A stretch of 11,994 nt of DNA from CAZLLV01 sp964560325 (GCA_964560325.1 CAZLLV010000048.1:1-11994); one strand, 5' to 3'. Shown: positions 1-10,700, counted from the stretch's first letter. A program made the numbers and translations. Notes: generated by a model not told the origin, from the sequence alone.

Positions 1-1335
1 CCGGCTCTCCCAGGTCGCTCAGCCGGGTCTCCGGCGCCTCCGCCACGCAGGCGGCGATGCGCTCGAAGCGTTCGCCGAGACGACGGATCCCGCCGGGGTC
101 GAAACGGGTGCTCCGATAGGTCCACGCGCCGTGCAACCCGGCCCCGGTCCGGCGCAGCCCGAGGGTCAGGTCCCGGCGCACCGCCACCCCGCCGGAGCCC
201 GGTGTGAGATCCGTGGCGTCGTCGCCGGTCTCGTCGGCTTCCTCCTCGCCCTCGTCCTCCACCAGCAGCAGGAAATCGAACAGGGGGTCCTCGCCCGTCC
301 GGCTCTCCGGCCGCAGCTCCGAGACCAGCAGGTCGAAGGGCAGGTCCTCGTGGGCGTAGGCCTCGAGCACCGTCTCCCGGCTCCGCGTCAGGAGCTCTCG
401 GAAAGTGGGATTGCCGGAGAGATCGGTACGCAGCACCAGATGATTGACGAAGAAGCCGACCAGGTCCGCCACCTCCGGCCGGCGGCGGTTGGCGGCGTCG
501 GTCCCCACCACCAGGTCGACGGCGCCGGTGGAGTGGTGGAGCGCGGCCTGGACGATCGCCAAAACCACCATGAAGAGGGTGGCGCGCTCGCGCCGGGCCA
601 GGTCCGCCAGCGAGCCGCTCACGTCCGGTCCCAGAGCCACCGGATGGAGCCACCCGGTCCCCACCGCCGCGTCGTCGCCGGCCGCCGGCGGCAGATCCAG
701 GCGCGACGGAGCCCCGGACAGGCGGCGCCGCCAGAAGCTGAGGAGCGACTCCAGCACCTCACCCCGCAACCACTCCCTCTGCCAGACGGCGAAGTCCGCG
801 TACTGGATCGGCAGCTCCGGCAGGCGCGGCGCGCGGCCCTCCCGGGCGGCGCCGTAGAGCTCCGTCATGTCCCGGGCGAGCACGCCGGTGGACCAACCGT
901 CGGCGACGGCGTGATGGAAGGTGAGGAGCACCAGGTGGTCTTCCCGGTCCAGGCGGACGGCGGCGGCCCGGAAGAGGGGCTCCTCGGCGAGATCGAACGG
1001 ACACTCGGCTTCCTCCCCGGCGATCCGACGGGCCTCCCTCTCCCGCCGGTCGGGCACCAGTCCCCGGAGGTCGACCACCGGCAGCCGGATCGCCGCCGGC
1101 GCCGCCACCACCTGGAACGGCTCGCCGTCTTCCGCTTCGAACCGGGTGCGGAGGGGTTCGTGGCGAGCCGCCAGGGTGGTGAGAGCCGCGGCGAACGCCG
1201 GAGCGTCGAAGGGCTCACGGAAGCGCAGGCCGGAGGGGATGTTGTACAGCCCGCTCTCCGGATCGAGGCGATGGACGAACCAGAGCCGCCGCTGCGCGAA
1301 CGAGAGGGGGAGAGGCCGGTCCCGCGCCACCGGAC
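1..1335 (-). other. NRPS module 4: condensation domain only, A domain lies beyond the edge
   Basis: This starts at PLPLSFAQRRLWFVHRLDP and keeps HHAVADGWS (HH codons 916-911) and VGFFVNHLVLRTDLSG, so it should form a peptide bond. It runs almost to its natural end at the left edge (RFERIAACVAEAPETRL), where an adenylation domain would be expected next. An acidic stretch (positions 218-259, ten Asp/Glu in fourteen residues) replaces the usual short linker after the DPLF motif. No epimerase precedes it, so an L-configured donor is expected. Confidence 0.85.
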
Positions 1336-4300
1336 GGATCGGTGGGGGCGCCGGGAGCCCCCGGCTCCGGAGCTCGTCGATGCGGGCCGCCAGATCTCGG
1401 AAGACCGGAGCCTCGAAGAGGACGCGCAGGGGCAGCTCGACGAGGAACGCCTCCTCCACCCGGGCGCTCAGCCGCGTCGCCAGCAGGGAGTGACCGCCGA
1501 GGGCGAAGAAGCCGTCCCCGCGATCGATCCTGCGGCGTCCGAGGAGATCACTCCAGATGCCGGCCAGCACCTCCTCCACGGGCCCCCGGGGCGGCTCGTG
1601 GGCGGCGGTCGGCAGGGCGTGCTCGGCAGGGTCCGGGAGCGCCTTCGGGTCCAGCTTCCCCGCCGGAGTGGTAGGGAAGGCGTCGACGAGGACGAGGGCG
1701 GCCGGCACCATGTAGGCCGGCAGGCGCTCCGCGATCCAGGACCGGAGCGTCCCCGCGTCGGGCTCCTCGGCGCCGGCCGGGACGACGTAGGCGGCCAGCG
1801 CTTCGGCGGGGGCGTCCGCCGTGTCCCCACCCTCCGGGGACCACCCCACGACCCAGGCCTGGGCCACCTCGGCGCGGGCCTCCAGCACCGCTTCGATCTC
1901 TGCCGGCTCGATCCGGTACCCCCGCACCTTGAGCTGGCGATCGGTCCGGCCGAGGAACTCCAGCACACCGTCTCGCCGCCACCGAACCCGGTCCCCGGTG
2001 CGATAGACGCGATCGCCGGCGCGGGACGGCCACGGGTCGGGCACGAAGAGCCGCGCGGTCTCCGCCGGACGCCCCGGATAGCCGCCTCCGACTCCCTCGC
2101 CGCCCAGCAACAGCTCCCCCACCGTGCCCACCGGCACAGCCCGCAGACGGCGGTCCACCACCCGGACGGCGGCGCCGGGGATCGGCCGGCCGATCGGGAC
2201 GGAGTCGGCCGCCTCGTCCTCCACCGGCACGTCATGGACCGTGGCGACCACCGTGGTCTCGGTGGGTCCGTAGCTGTTAAAGAGCCGCACTCCCGGGACG
2301 TGGCGCCGCCACGAGCGGACCCGCTCCGGCAGCATCCGCTCCCCTCCCACCACGAAGCCTCGAAACGAGCCCGCCAGCTCCGCGCCTGCTTCGAGAAGCG
2401 GCACCAGCTCGTGCCAGAAAGCGGTAGGCAGGCAGACGTAGCTGACCCGCTCCGCCACGCACCGCTGCAGGAATTCCCGCGGCGAGCCCGCGGCGGCGTC
2501 TCGTAGGACCAGCGTCCCACCCGCCGAGAAGGAACCCAGGAGCTCTTCCACGAAGATGTCGAAGCTCAGGGCGGAGAACTGGAGGAGCCGGTCGCCGGCG
2601 AGCATTCCGAAACGTCGGCTGGCGTTCCAGCCGTACCAGGCCGCCGCGGCGTGGGGCACCGCCACGGGCTTCGGCCGGCCCGTGGAGCCGGAGGTGAACA
2701 TGATGTAGGCCAGGGCGTCGCGGGAGACCGCCGGGAGCACCGGCCCATGCCCCTCGTCGTAGACCTCGGAGGCCGCGCGCTCGGTCTCCAGATCGATCCT
2801 CGGCACGCTCAGCCCGTCGAGCTCCGGCTCGAGCTCCTTCCGGGTGAGGATCCGGTCGACTCCGGCGGCCTCTACCATCCCCGCCAGCCGAGCCGAGGGG
2901 TACGCCAGGTCGAGCTGGACCCAGACGGCCCCCAGCTCCAGGAGCGCCAAGATCGCCACCGGGAGATCGAGGTCCCGGGGTGAGCACAGCCCGATCCGGC
3001 GCCCCGCCGTGGGATCTGGGCCCAGAGTCTCCGCCAGGCGCCGCGCCAGCTTCCGGGACCGGGCCAGCAGCGCGCCGTAGGTCAGGTGCTCCGGACCACC
3101 CGGCGCGAGCGCCGTCGTCTGGACTGCGACGGCGTCCGGGCACTCCCGCGCGCGCTCCGCAAACGCCCCGTGCACCGTCCGGCCGACACCGACCGGAACC
3201 GGTCCGCTCCCCCACTCCACCAGCGCCTGGTGACGCTCCACCGGGAGCAGGAGCCGCAAGCTGTCCACCGGCCGGTCCGGCGCCGCCAGGGCGGCGTGCA
3301 GGAGGGTGCGGAAGCTCCGCGTCAGCCGCCGCGCAGTGGTGCCGTCGAAGAGATCGGACCGGTACTCCAGGAGCCCGGCGAGCCCGCCGTCTAGCTCCGA
3401 GAAGGTCAGGGCGAGATCGAACTTGGCGCCGGCGGCGGCGAAGTCGAAAGGACGCAGCTCCAGGCCGTTGCCGAAGCGGGCGCCCTCCGGCACCGGCGCG
3501 CCGCCAGCGGAGGCCGACGCCCCGGCCCCGGTCTCCATCGACAGCGCCACCTGGGCGAGAGGCGCATGGCTCAGGCTGCGCTCCGGATCGATCTCCTCCA
3601 CCACCCGCTCGAAAGGCACCTCCTGGTGCTCGTGGGCGTCGAGGGCGATCCGCCGGACGGCGGCCAAGTGGTCGGCAAAAGAGCGGTCGCCGGAGATCGG
3701 AGCGTGGAGGACGAGGGTGTTGACGAAGAGCCCGATCAGCTCCTCGAGCTCCTCCCGCGACCGCCCGGCCACCGGCCACGCCACCGGGGCGGCGGACTGG
3801 CCGCAGATGCGGTAGAGGTGGATCTGGAAGGCGGCGGAGAGGGCCATGTGAAGCGTGGCGCCGGCTCGCCTGGCGAGGGCCCGGAGCCGCTCGGCCGTCG
3901 CTTCGTCGAGCCGGAAGGAAACGGTGGCCCCGTGGGAGCCGATGTCCGGCGAGCGCGGCCGGTCCACCGGCAGATCCAGCACCTCGGGCACGCCGGCCAA
4001 ACGCTCGCGCCAGAACGCCAGGCCGCGTTCCAGTGGTGGACCGGCGAGGCGGTCCCGCTGCCAGGCGGCGTAGTCGCCGTACTGGATCTTCGGCTCAGGC
4101 AGGCTCCCGGTGCTACCGCCGGTGGCGGCGCCGTAGAGCGCGTCGACCTCCCGCATCATGACGGCGAGCGACCAGCCGTCGGCGACGGCGTGGTGGAGGT
4201 TTGCCAGGACCACGTGGTCGTCCGGAGCGAGCCGGAAGACCAGCAACCGGAAGAGCGGCCCCCGCTCCAGATCGAAGGGGCGAGCGGCGTCCCGCCGGGT

Positions 4301-4735
4301 CCGCGCCACCGCCTCGGCCAACCGGCGGCGCTCCGGGAGGGCCGACAGGTCGGCCACCGGCACCGGGAGCGACCCGGGGGGATGGACGACCTGCTCCGGC
4401 ACGCCGTCCCGGGCGTCGAAGGTCGTGCGCAGAACCTCGTGCCGCCGGGTGACCCCGGCGAAGGCCCGCACCAGGGCGCAGAGGTCCAGCGCCCCGGCCA
4501 GACGCGAGGCGGTGGGCATGGCGTAGGCGGCGCTCCCCGGATCCAGACGATCGAGAAACCAGAGCCTCTCCTGAGCGTACGAGGCCGGCGCCCGGCTCCG
4601 ATCGCTCCGGCGAGGGATCTCCAGCCGGTCGCCCAGGTCGACCCCGTCCTTTTCCAGGAGCCGCTCCAGGAGCTTCCGGCGCTCCGGCGACAGATTCCGG
4701 AGCTTGTCGCGTAGCGTCGTCACGCCCACCGTCAC
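1..4735 (-). CDS. Nonribosomal peptide synthetase (C-A-T-C-...), 3'-truncated by window edge
   Basis: The second synthetase, taking the chain from the upstream NRPS. From GTG 4735 the frame is open to the left edge (about 1578 residues), so the gene continues outside. Domains by residue: N-terminal docking-like helix about 5-35 (LRDKLRNLSPERRKLLERLL); condensation about 48-495 with C1 motif YAQERLWFL and active-site HHAVADG at 181-187; adenylation about 515-1030 with TSGSTGRPKPV near 680, NSYGPTETTV near 820, YRTGD, GRTDRQLKVRGYRIE and PTTPAGKLD; carrier with Ser1083 in GGHSLL; a second condensation domain from about 1137 with HHAVADG at 1274-1280, running to the edge. The start overlaps the preceding stop as GTGA, with GAGG 5 nt upstream. 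GTG 4729, 5 nt after GGAAGGG, is an equally credible start. No stop or frameshift was seen. The adenylation code is unusual, and the last condensation domain carries an acidic insertion. Confidence 0.95.
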   Translation of the reverse strand, partial: MTVGVTTLRDKLRNLSPERRKLLERLLEKDGVDLGDRLEIPRRSDRSRAPASYAQERLWFLDRLDPGSAAYAMPTASRLAGALDLCALVRAFAGVTRRHEVLRTTFDARDGVPEQVVHPPGSLPVPVADLSALPERRRLAEAVARTRRDAARPFDLERGPLFRLLVFRLAPDDHVVLANLHHAVADGWSLAVMMREVDALYGAATGGSTGSLPEPKIQYGDYAAWQRDRLAGPPLERGLAFWRERLAGVPEVLDLPVDRPRSPDIGSHGATVSFRLDEATAERLRALARRAGATLHMALSAAFQIHLYRICGQSAAPVAWPVAGRSREELEELIGLFVNTLVLHAPISGDRSFADHLAAVRRIALDAHEHQEVPFERVVEEIDPERSLSHAPLAQVALSMETGAGASASAGGAPVPEGARFGNGLELRPFDFAAAGAKFDLALTFSELDGGLAGLLEYRSDLFDGTTARRLTRSFRTLLHAALAAPDRPVDSLRLLLPVERHQALVEWGSGPVPVGVGRTVHGAFAERARECPDAVAVQTTALAPGGPEHLTYGALLARSRKLARRLAETLGPDPTAGRRIGLCSPRDLDLPVAILALLELGAVWVQLDLAYPSARLAGMVEAAGVDRILTRKELEPELDGLSVPRIDLETERAASEVYDEGHGPVLPAVSRDALAYIMFTSGSTGRPKPVAVPHAAAAWYGWNASRRFGMLAGDRLLQFSALSFDIFVEELLGSFSAGGTLVLRDAAAGSPREFLQRCVAERVSYVCLPTAFWHELVPLLEAGAELAGSFRGFVVGGERMLPERVRSWRRHVPGVRLFNSYGPTETTVVATVHDVPVEDEAADSVPIGRPIPGAAVRVVDRRLRAVPVGTVGELLLGGEGVGGGYPGRPAETARLFVPDPWPSRAGDRVYRTGDRVRWRRDGVLEFLGRTDRQLKVRGYRIEPAEIEAVLEARAEVAQAWVVGWSPEGGDTADAPAEALAAYVVPAGAEEPDAGTLRSWIAERLPAYMVPAALVLVDAFPTTPAGKLDPKALPDPAEHALPTAAHEPPRGPVEEVLAGIWSDLLGRRRIDRGDGFFALGGHSLLATRLSARVEEAFLVELPLRVLFEAPVFRDLAARIDELRSRGLPAPPPIRPVARDRPLPLSFAQRRLWFVHRLDPESGLYNIPSGLRFREPFDAPAFAAALTTLAARHEPLRTRFEAEDGEPFQVVAAPAAIRLPVVDLRGLVPDRREREARRIAGEEAECPFDLAEEPLFRAAAVRLDREDHLVLLTFHHAVADGWSTGVLARDMTELYGAAREGRAPRLPELPIQYADFAVWQREWLRGEVLESLLSFWRRRLSGAPSRLDLPPAAGDDAAVGTGWLHPVALGPDVSGSLADLARRERATLFMVVLAIVQAALHHSTGAVDLVVGTDAANRRRPEVADLVGFFVNHLVLRTDLSGNPTFRELLTRSRETVLEAYAHEDLPFDLLVSELRPESRTGEDPLFDFLLLVEDEGEEEADETGDDATDLTPGSGGVAVRRDLTLGLRRTGAGLHGAWTYRSTRFDPGGIRRLGERFERIAACVAEAPETRLSDLGEP
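1385..4600 (-). other. NRPS module 3: C, divergent A3, T
   Basis: The condensation domain runs from YAQERLWFLDRLDPG through HHAVADGWS (HH codons 4195-4190) to a normal IGLFVNTLVLH segment, so it looks active. A3 departs from consensus in two places: motif A2 reads LELGAVWVQLDLAYP, and motif A3 reads TSGSTGRPKPV, with Pro where Gly is usual after the Lys. The catalytic motifs further on are intact. The substrate code aligned to GrsA is D-I-E-C-V-G-S-V-V-K, which I cannot assign. Asp235 still favours an alpha-amino acid, and Glu239 may point to a polar or charged side chain (weak inference). The carrier attachment Ser codon is 1489-1487. Confidence 0.85.
4732..4735 (-). promoter_or_regulatory. 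GTGA stop/start overlap between the two NRPS genes
   Basis: The TGA of the first NRPS (4734-4732) shares bases with the GTG start of the second (4735-4733). Two purine-rich ribosome-binding candidates precede it: GAGG at 4744-4741 serves GTG 4735, and GGAAGGG at 4741-4735 serves the alternative GTG 4729. The arrangement suggests translational coupling, which would keep the two synthetases in balanced amounts. Confidence 0.8.
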
Positions 4736-7700
4736 CCTTCCCTCGCTCCACCCGCTTCCAGGAGCGTCCGGACCTCTTCGTCCGACAGGTGGTCGAGATC
4801 GTCGAGGGCGGCGGCGATCCGCTCGTCGGAGGCCAGCCGTCCGGCGGACCGGTCGGCGACCCGCGCGAGGCCGGCCACCGTGGGGTGCTCGAACAGCGCC
4901 CGGAGCGGCAGCTCGACCCCCATGCGGCTCCGGACGCGGGAGATCACCTGGGTCGCCAGCAGGGAGTGGCCCCCGAGGTCGAAGAAGTCGTCGTGGATCC
5001 CGAGGGCCTCGAGGCCCAGGACCTCCCGCCAGATCTGGACCACCGCCTCCTCCGTCGGCGTCGACGGCGACGCGTCCCCCGGCGCGGTGGCGAGGTCGTC
5101 CCACCCCGGCTCGGGCAGGGCGGAGCGATCGACCTTGCCATTGGGGGTGCGGGGGAGCGCCTCGAGGGCGACGAAGCGCGAGGGCACCATCCAGGCCGGC
5201 AGCGACCGACGGAGGTGGTCTCGGATCGCCGCGGCGTCGATCTCCGCACCGGCCTCGGGAGCGAACCAGCAGACCAGCCCCTCGCCGTCGCCGCGACCGC
5301 GGACCTGGACGGCGGCTTCCATCACGTCCGGGTGCTCGGAGACCGCCGACTCCACCTCCCCCAGCTCGATGCGGTAACCCCGGAGCTTCACCTGATGGTC
5401 GATGCGGCCCGTGAAAACCACACGGCCATCCGGCAGGTGACGCCCCAGATCGCCGGTCCGGTACAGGCGCCCCCCGGGCTCCGGAGCGAACGGGTCCGGT
5501 ACGAAGCGCTCGGCGGTGAGCGCGGGGCGCGCCAGGTACCCCCGGGCCAGGCCGGCTCCCGCGAGGTGGATCTCGCCCAGGGCGCCGGCGGGAACGAGAG
5601 TGCCGGCGGTACCGAGCAGATAGAGACGGGTCCCGTCGACGGGAGCCCCGATGGTGGGTGCCTCGGTCCCGTCGAGGTCGATCTCCGCCAGGGTCGAATA
5701 GGTCGTGTCCTCGGACGGGCCGTAGAGGTTCAGCATGCGGGCGGCAGCGGTCTCGGCGCTCACCCGATCCGCCACGGAGCGCGCCAGAGGCTCACCGGCC
5801 ACGGCTACGGTGCGAACCGACGACGGCAGGGCTTCGAGATCGAGCAGCGGACCGAGGGCCGACGGCACCAGGTTGATCAGAGTCACCCGGTGGCGTCCCG
5901 GCAGCGACGCCAGGGCCAGCGCGTCGTCGGCCAGGAACACCCGCCCGCCGCTCGCTCTCTCCCGGGCCAGCGGCGTGAGGACCTCGAACACCGACAGATC
6001 GAAGCAGACGGAGGTGGACGCCAGCAGACCTTCGGTCTCGCCGTCGGAAAGCGACTCCTGGGCCCAGCCCGCCAGGGCGGTGATCCCGCCGTGGGTGATC
6101 GCGACCCCCTTCGGGGTCCCGGTGGAGCCGGAGGTGTAGATGATCAGGGCCAGGTCGTCCCCGCTCATCCCCTCACCCCGGAGGTGGGCGCCGGGCTCCG
6201 GCGATCCCGTGGGAGCGGCACCGCCCAGGGGCAGTACCCGGACACCGGACCGCCCCTCGCGATCGAGCCACTCGAGCAGGTCCTCGTCCGCCAGCAGTAT
6301 CTTCATGCCGCTGTCCTCGATCTGGAAGAGGATGCGGTCCTCGGGGTAGGCGGGATCGATCGGCACGTACGCGGCGCCGGCCCGGAGCACGCCCAGCATG
6401 CCGGCGACGAGGGCGCTCCGCCGGCCGCCCAGGATGCCCACCGGGTCGCCTCGCCGGACTCCGGCGGCCGCCAGGCGTTCCGCGATCCCATCCGCGCGAC
6501 GGGCGAGCCCGGCGTAGGAGAGCTGGCCGTCGGCGGCCTCGAGAGCCACGGCGTCGGGCCTTTCGGCCACGCTCCGCCCGAACAGCTCGTGGACCGTCTC
6601 CGCCGGGCGCCGGGCCGGCCGGGAAGCGCCGCTCCACTCCTCCAGGAGGATGCGGCGCTCGTCCTCCCCAAGGAGCGGCAGGTCGCTGGCCGGCCGATCG
6701 GGCCCCGCCGCCACCTCGCGGGCCAGGTTCCCCAGGTGCTCCACGAGTCGCCCGGCGGTCGCCCGGTCGAAGAGATCGGCGGCGTACTGGAGCGAGCCCA
6801 CCAGCGAGTCGCCGGCCTCCCGCATCCAGAGGTTCAGCTCGAAGGGCGCCGACTCGGGGTCGACCTCGAAGGGCTCGAGCTCGAGACCCTCCAGGGAGAG
6901 CTCTCCCACCGGGGCGTTCTGGAACACGAAGAGGGCCTGGAACAGGGGGCTCCGCAGCAGGTCCCGGGCGGGAGCCACCTCCTCCACCAGCCGTTCGAAG
7001 GGAATGTCCTGGTGGGCGAACGCCTCCAGCGTCCCCTGGCGGACCCGGCCCAGGAGCTCCCGCCCCGTCGGGTTTCCCGACAGGTCGGTGCGCAGGACCA
7101 GGGTGTTGACGAAGAAGCCGACGAGTGGCTCGACCTCCACGTGGCGCCGTCCCGCCACCGGCGTGCCGACGCTCACGTCGTCCTGGCCGGAGTAGCGGGA
7201 GAGGAGGAGCTGATAGAGCGCCACCAGCGCCATGAAGAGGGTCGCTCCCTCGTCCCGGGCCAGCCGCCGGAGCCCTGCGGTGACCTCCGCCGGCCAGCGG
7301 AACGACAGGCTCTCCGAACGGTGCCCGGCGACCGCCCGACGCGGCCGATCGGTCGGCAGCGCCAACGCCGACGGCGCTCCGGCGAGGCGGCGGCGCCAGT
7401 ACTCCACCTGCCGGTCCGCCACTTCGCCGTCAAACCACCGGCGCTGCCAGTCGGCGTAATCGGCGTACTGCACCGGAAGCTCCGGCAGGTCCGGGGCTTC
7501 CCCCCGTAGACCAGCCCGGTAGAGCTCCGCCAGCTCGCCGACGAAGACGCCGAGGGACCAGCCGTCGGAGACCGAGTGGTGATTGCTCACCAGCAGGACG
7601 TGGTCGTCCTCCATCAGCCGCAGCAGGCGGACCCGCAGGAGGGGACCGGCGGAGAGGTCGAATGGCGTCGCCAGCTCCCGGCGGGCCTCCTCCCGGACCC

Positions 7701-10700
7701 GCGTCTCCCGTTCGCCCTCCGGCAGGCCGGTGAGGCTGACCTCCCGATAGTCGAAGACCGGCTCGGGATCGATGACCACCCGGGGGCCGTCGTCCGTCTC
7801 CACGAAGCGGCTCCGCAGGGTCTCGTGGCGCTCGACGATAGTCCGTAGCGACCGGACCAGGACCTCCCTGTCGAGGTCGCCCCGGAGGCGCACGGAGGAG
7901 GAGACCACGTAAGCGGTGTCATCCGGATCGAGGCGCGACAGGATCCAGAGCCGCCGTTGCGCCGACGAGAGAGGCAGGTCGCCCCCCCGGGGGACCGGCA
8001 CCAGGGGCTCTTCGGACACGATGCCGTCGCAGTCGGCCAGACGCCGGGCCACGGCCCGGCCCATCGCCTCCGGCGTCGGGGCGGCGAAGAGCTCCGGCAG
8101 CGACATGTCGACCCCCAGGGTGCTCCGGATGCGGGAGACCACGCGGGTCGCCATCAGGGAATGACCGCCGAGGCGGAAGAAGTCGTCCCGCGCGCCCACC
8201 GGCTCCCGACCCAGCACCTCGGACCAGATCCCCGTCAGAACCTCTTCGATGGGGTCCCGGGGAGCCACTCGCTCCGCCTCTGCCTCCTCGCTCTCCGGCT
8301 CCGGCAACGCGGAGCGGTCGACTTTGCCCCCCGGGGTCCGGGGCAGAACGTCGAGGACCACGATCCGCCGCGGCACCATATGTGCCGGCAGGCGCCCGGC
8401 CAATCGCTCCCGGAGCGCGTCCGGTTCCGGCCGGCCGCCCTCCGCCGCGGTCACGTAGGCAACCAGGTGGAGACGGTCTGGCGAGTCGCCGCGCGGCACC
8501 ACCACCGCCTCGCGCACCGAGTCGTGAGCATCCAGCTGGGACTCGATCTCCCCGAGCTCGACCCGCAGGCCGCGGATCTTCACCTGGTGATCGATGCGCC
8601 CGAGAAAATCGATCCGGCCATCGGGACGGAAGCGGGCCAGATCGCCGGTGCGGTACAGCCGCGCGCCCGACTCGCCGGAAGCGCCGGTGAAGGGATCGGG
8701 AACGAAGCGCTCGGCGGTCGCCGCCGGCGCCCCCAGGTATCCCCGGGCCAGGGCGGGGCCGCCGATCCAGAGCTCACCGCTGATCCCCGGCAGGGCCGGA
8801 GCGAGGGAGGGCTCGACGACGTAGGTGCGGGCGTTGGGTACCGGACGACCGATGGCCACCGGCTCGTCTCCGACGGCGCAGCGCTCCACCGTCGCCCACA
8901 CCGTCCCCTCGGTCGGCCCGTACTCGTTCCACAGCGGGACGTCGGCTCCGGCCGCGGAGGTCAGCTCTGCGTGGCGCCCGACCACCGCCGGTGGACAGGC
9001 CTCTCCGGCCACCACGGCGGCATCGAGACCGGCCAGCGCCGCCTCATCCCTCTGGGCGAGCTCGCCGACGATCTCCGACCACAGGGAGGGCAGGGTCAGC
9101 AGGTGGGTGACCTCCGCTCCCCGCATGAGCTCGGCGAGCCGCCCGGCGTCCGCCTTCTCCTCCTCCGGAACGAGAACCAGCGCACCGCCCGTAGTCAGGG
9201 TCCAGAACAGACCCGCCGCCGAGCTGTCGAAGGCCAGGGAGGGCAGGAGCAGGAAGCGCCCGGGAGGCTCTTCTCCGTAGACGTCGAGACGGGCCCGGGT
9301 GGAGGCGGCGAGGGCTCCGTGGGAGACCGCGACCCCCTTCGGCCGGCCGGTGGAGCCGGACGTGTAGATCACATAGGCGAGCTCACCGGGTGCCGAGTCC
9401 GCACCTCCGTCTTCCGCTCCCTCGGCCTCCGCCGGATCGGGGATGGTGACGAGAGCCGGTGGGTCTTCCCCGGCACTCCTCGACATCAGCGCCCGGCCGG
9501 CTTCCTCCGAGCCATCCCCCGGCGGCGTCACCAGGAGCCGGGCGCCGGAGTCCGCCATCGCGCTCCAGTTGCGCTCCTCCGGGTAGGCCGGGTCGAGGGG
9601 CACGTAGGCGGCGCCCGACGCCAGGATGCCGAAGATGCCGATCACGGTCTCCGGGGAGCGCTCCGCCAGCAGAGCCACCACGTCGCCCCGACCGACGCCG
9701 TGCCGCCGCAGCCGGTCCGCCAGCGCCCGGGCCCCGTCCGCGACCTGTCGATAGCTGAGGGACCGCTCTCCCAGGATCACGGCCGGCGCGTCGGCGCGCT
9801 CGTCGGCCACGGCGAAGAACGACCGGTGGACCGGCGGCGCCCCCACGGCCGCCGGGCTGTCGGCCCCCCGGGCCATCCGCTCGAAGGCGGCGATCGCCTC
9901 CCCGGTCGCCAGAGGGAGGTCGGCCACCGGCCGCTCCAGCGCCCCGGCGCCGGCGGCGAGGGCGTCGAGAAGCACCGCGAAGCGGTCTCGGAGGCCGTCC
10001 GCCGAGGCCTCGGGAAAGCGGGCCGGATCGTGGCGCAGCCGCCCCTCCAGGCGCCCGTCACGCAGCCGGAGGTCGAGCTCCACCACGAAGCGGTCGGTGT
10101 CGCTCTCCACGTCGAGGATCCGCACCTCTCCGGCCCCCGCCGGCAGCGGACCGGCCGTCCGCCGGAAGGAGAATCCGTACGGCCAGAACGGCTCGCCCAC
10201 GGCGCTGGGCACCTCGTGCCAGGGGAAAAGGGTCTGCCAAGGCTCCGCCGCCTCTCGGGCGCCGGCGGCGGCGCGAGCGATCTCCGCCAGCGACGACGCG
10301 GGGTCGTACGGCAGGATCAGCGGGAGGCGGCGGGAGAGGAGCCCCACCAGGTCCGCCACCTCGTCGAAGGAGCGTCCTTCGAAGACCACCCCCACCGGAA
10401 GGTCGGCGCCGACGACGCCGTGGCGCCCCAGCAGAACCCGCCAGGCCGCCAGCAGCAGCTCGTGCAGAGCGACTCCCGCGCTCTTTGCCCGGGCTTCCAG
10501 CGCACCGGTCCGCTCCCGGTCGAGGTTCAGGGGAAGAGAGCGGACCGCGAACGGATCGTCCGCCATCGCTTCCCCCTCCAGCAGACCGCCCCGGGGTATT
10601 GGCAGGCGGTCGGCGCGCCAGAACTCCAGGCCGACGGCAGCGTCCTCGTCCTCACCGGTGGCGAGCTCGTTCTGCCACTCGGAGACGTCGACGTACTGGA

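Noticed and set aside
131..2506. 791-codon open frame on the plus strand
   Set aside because: It is antisense to the second NRPS, whose minus frame carries clear A, T and C motifs. The plus translation has no family signature.
2277..3779. 500-codon minus-strand frame inside the second NRPS
   Set aside because: It is in a different frame from the motif-bearing NRPS translation and is compositionally Arg/Gly/Ala/Pro-rich, so it is a shadow.
4789..7509. 906-codon open frame on the plus strand
   Set aside because: It lies wholly antisense to NRPS module 2, has low-complexity Gly/Arg/Pro/Gln-rich sequence and shows no recognisable domain. Long antisense frames are expected opposite GC-rich coding DNA.
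5340..8620. Recent duplication of A1 and A2 (shared motifs such as GRIDHQVK and ERFVPDPF)
   Set aside because: The nucleotide sequences differ throughout even where the protein motifs match, and the substrate codes are unrelated. This is ordinary family similarity.
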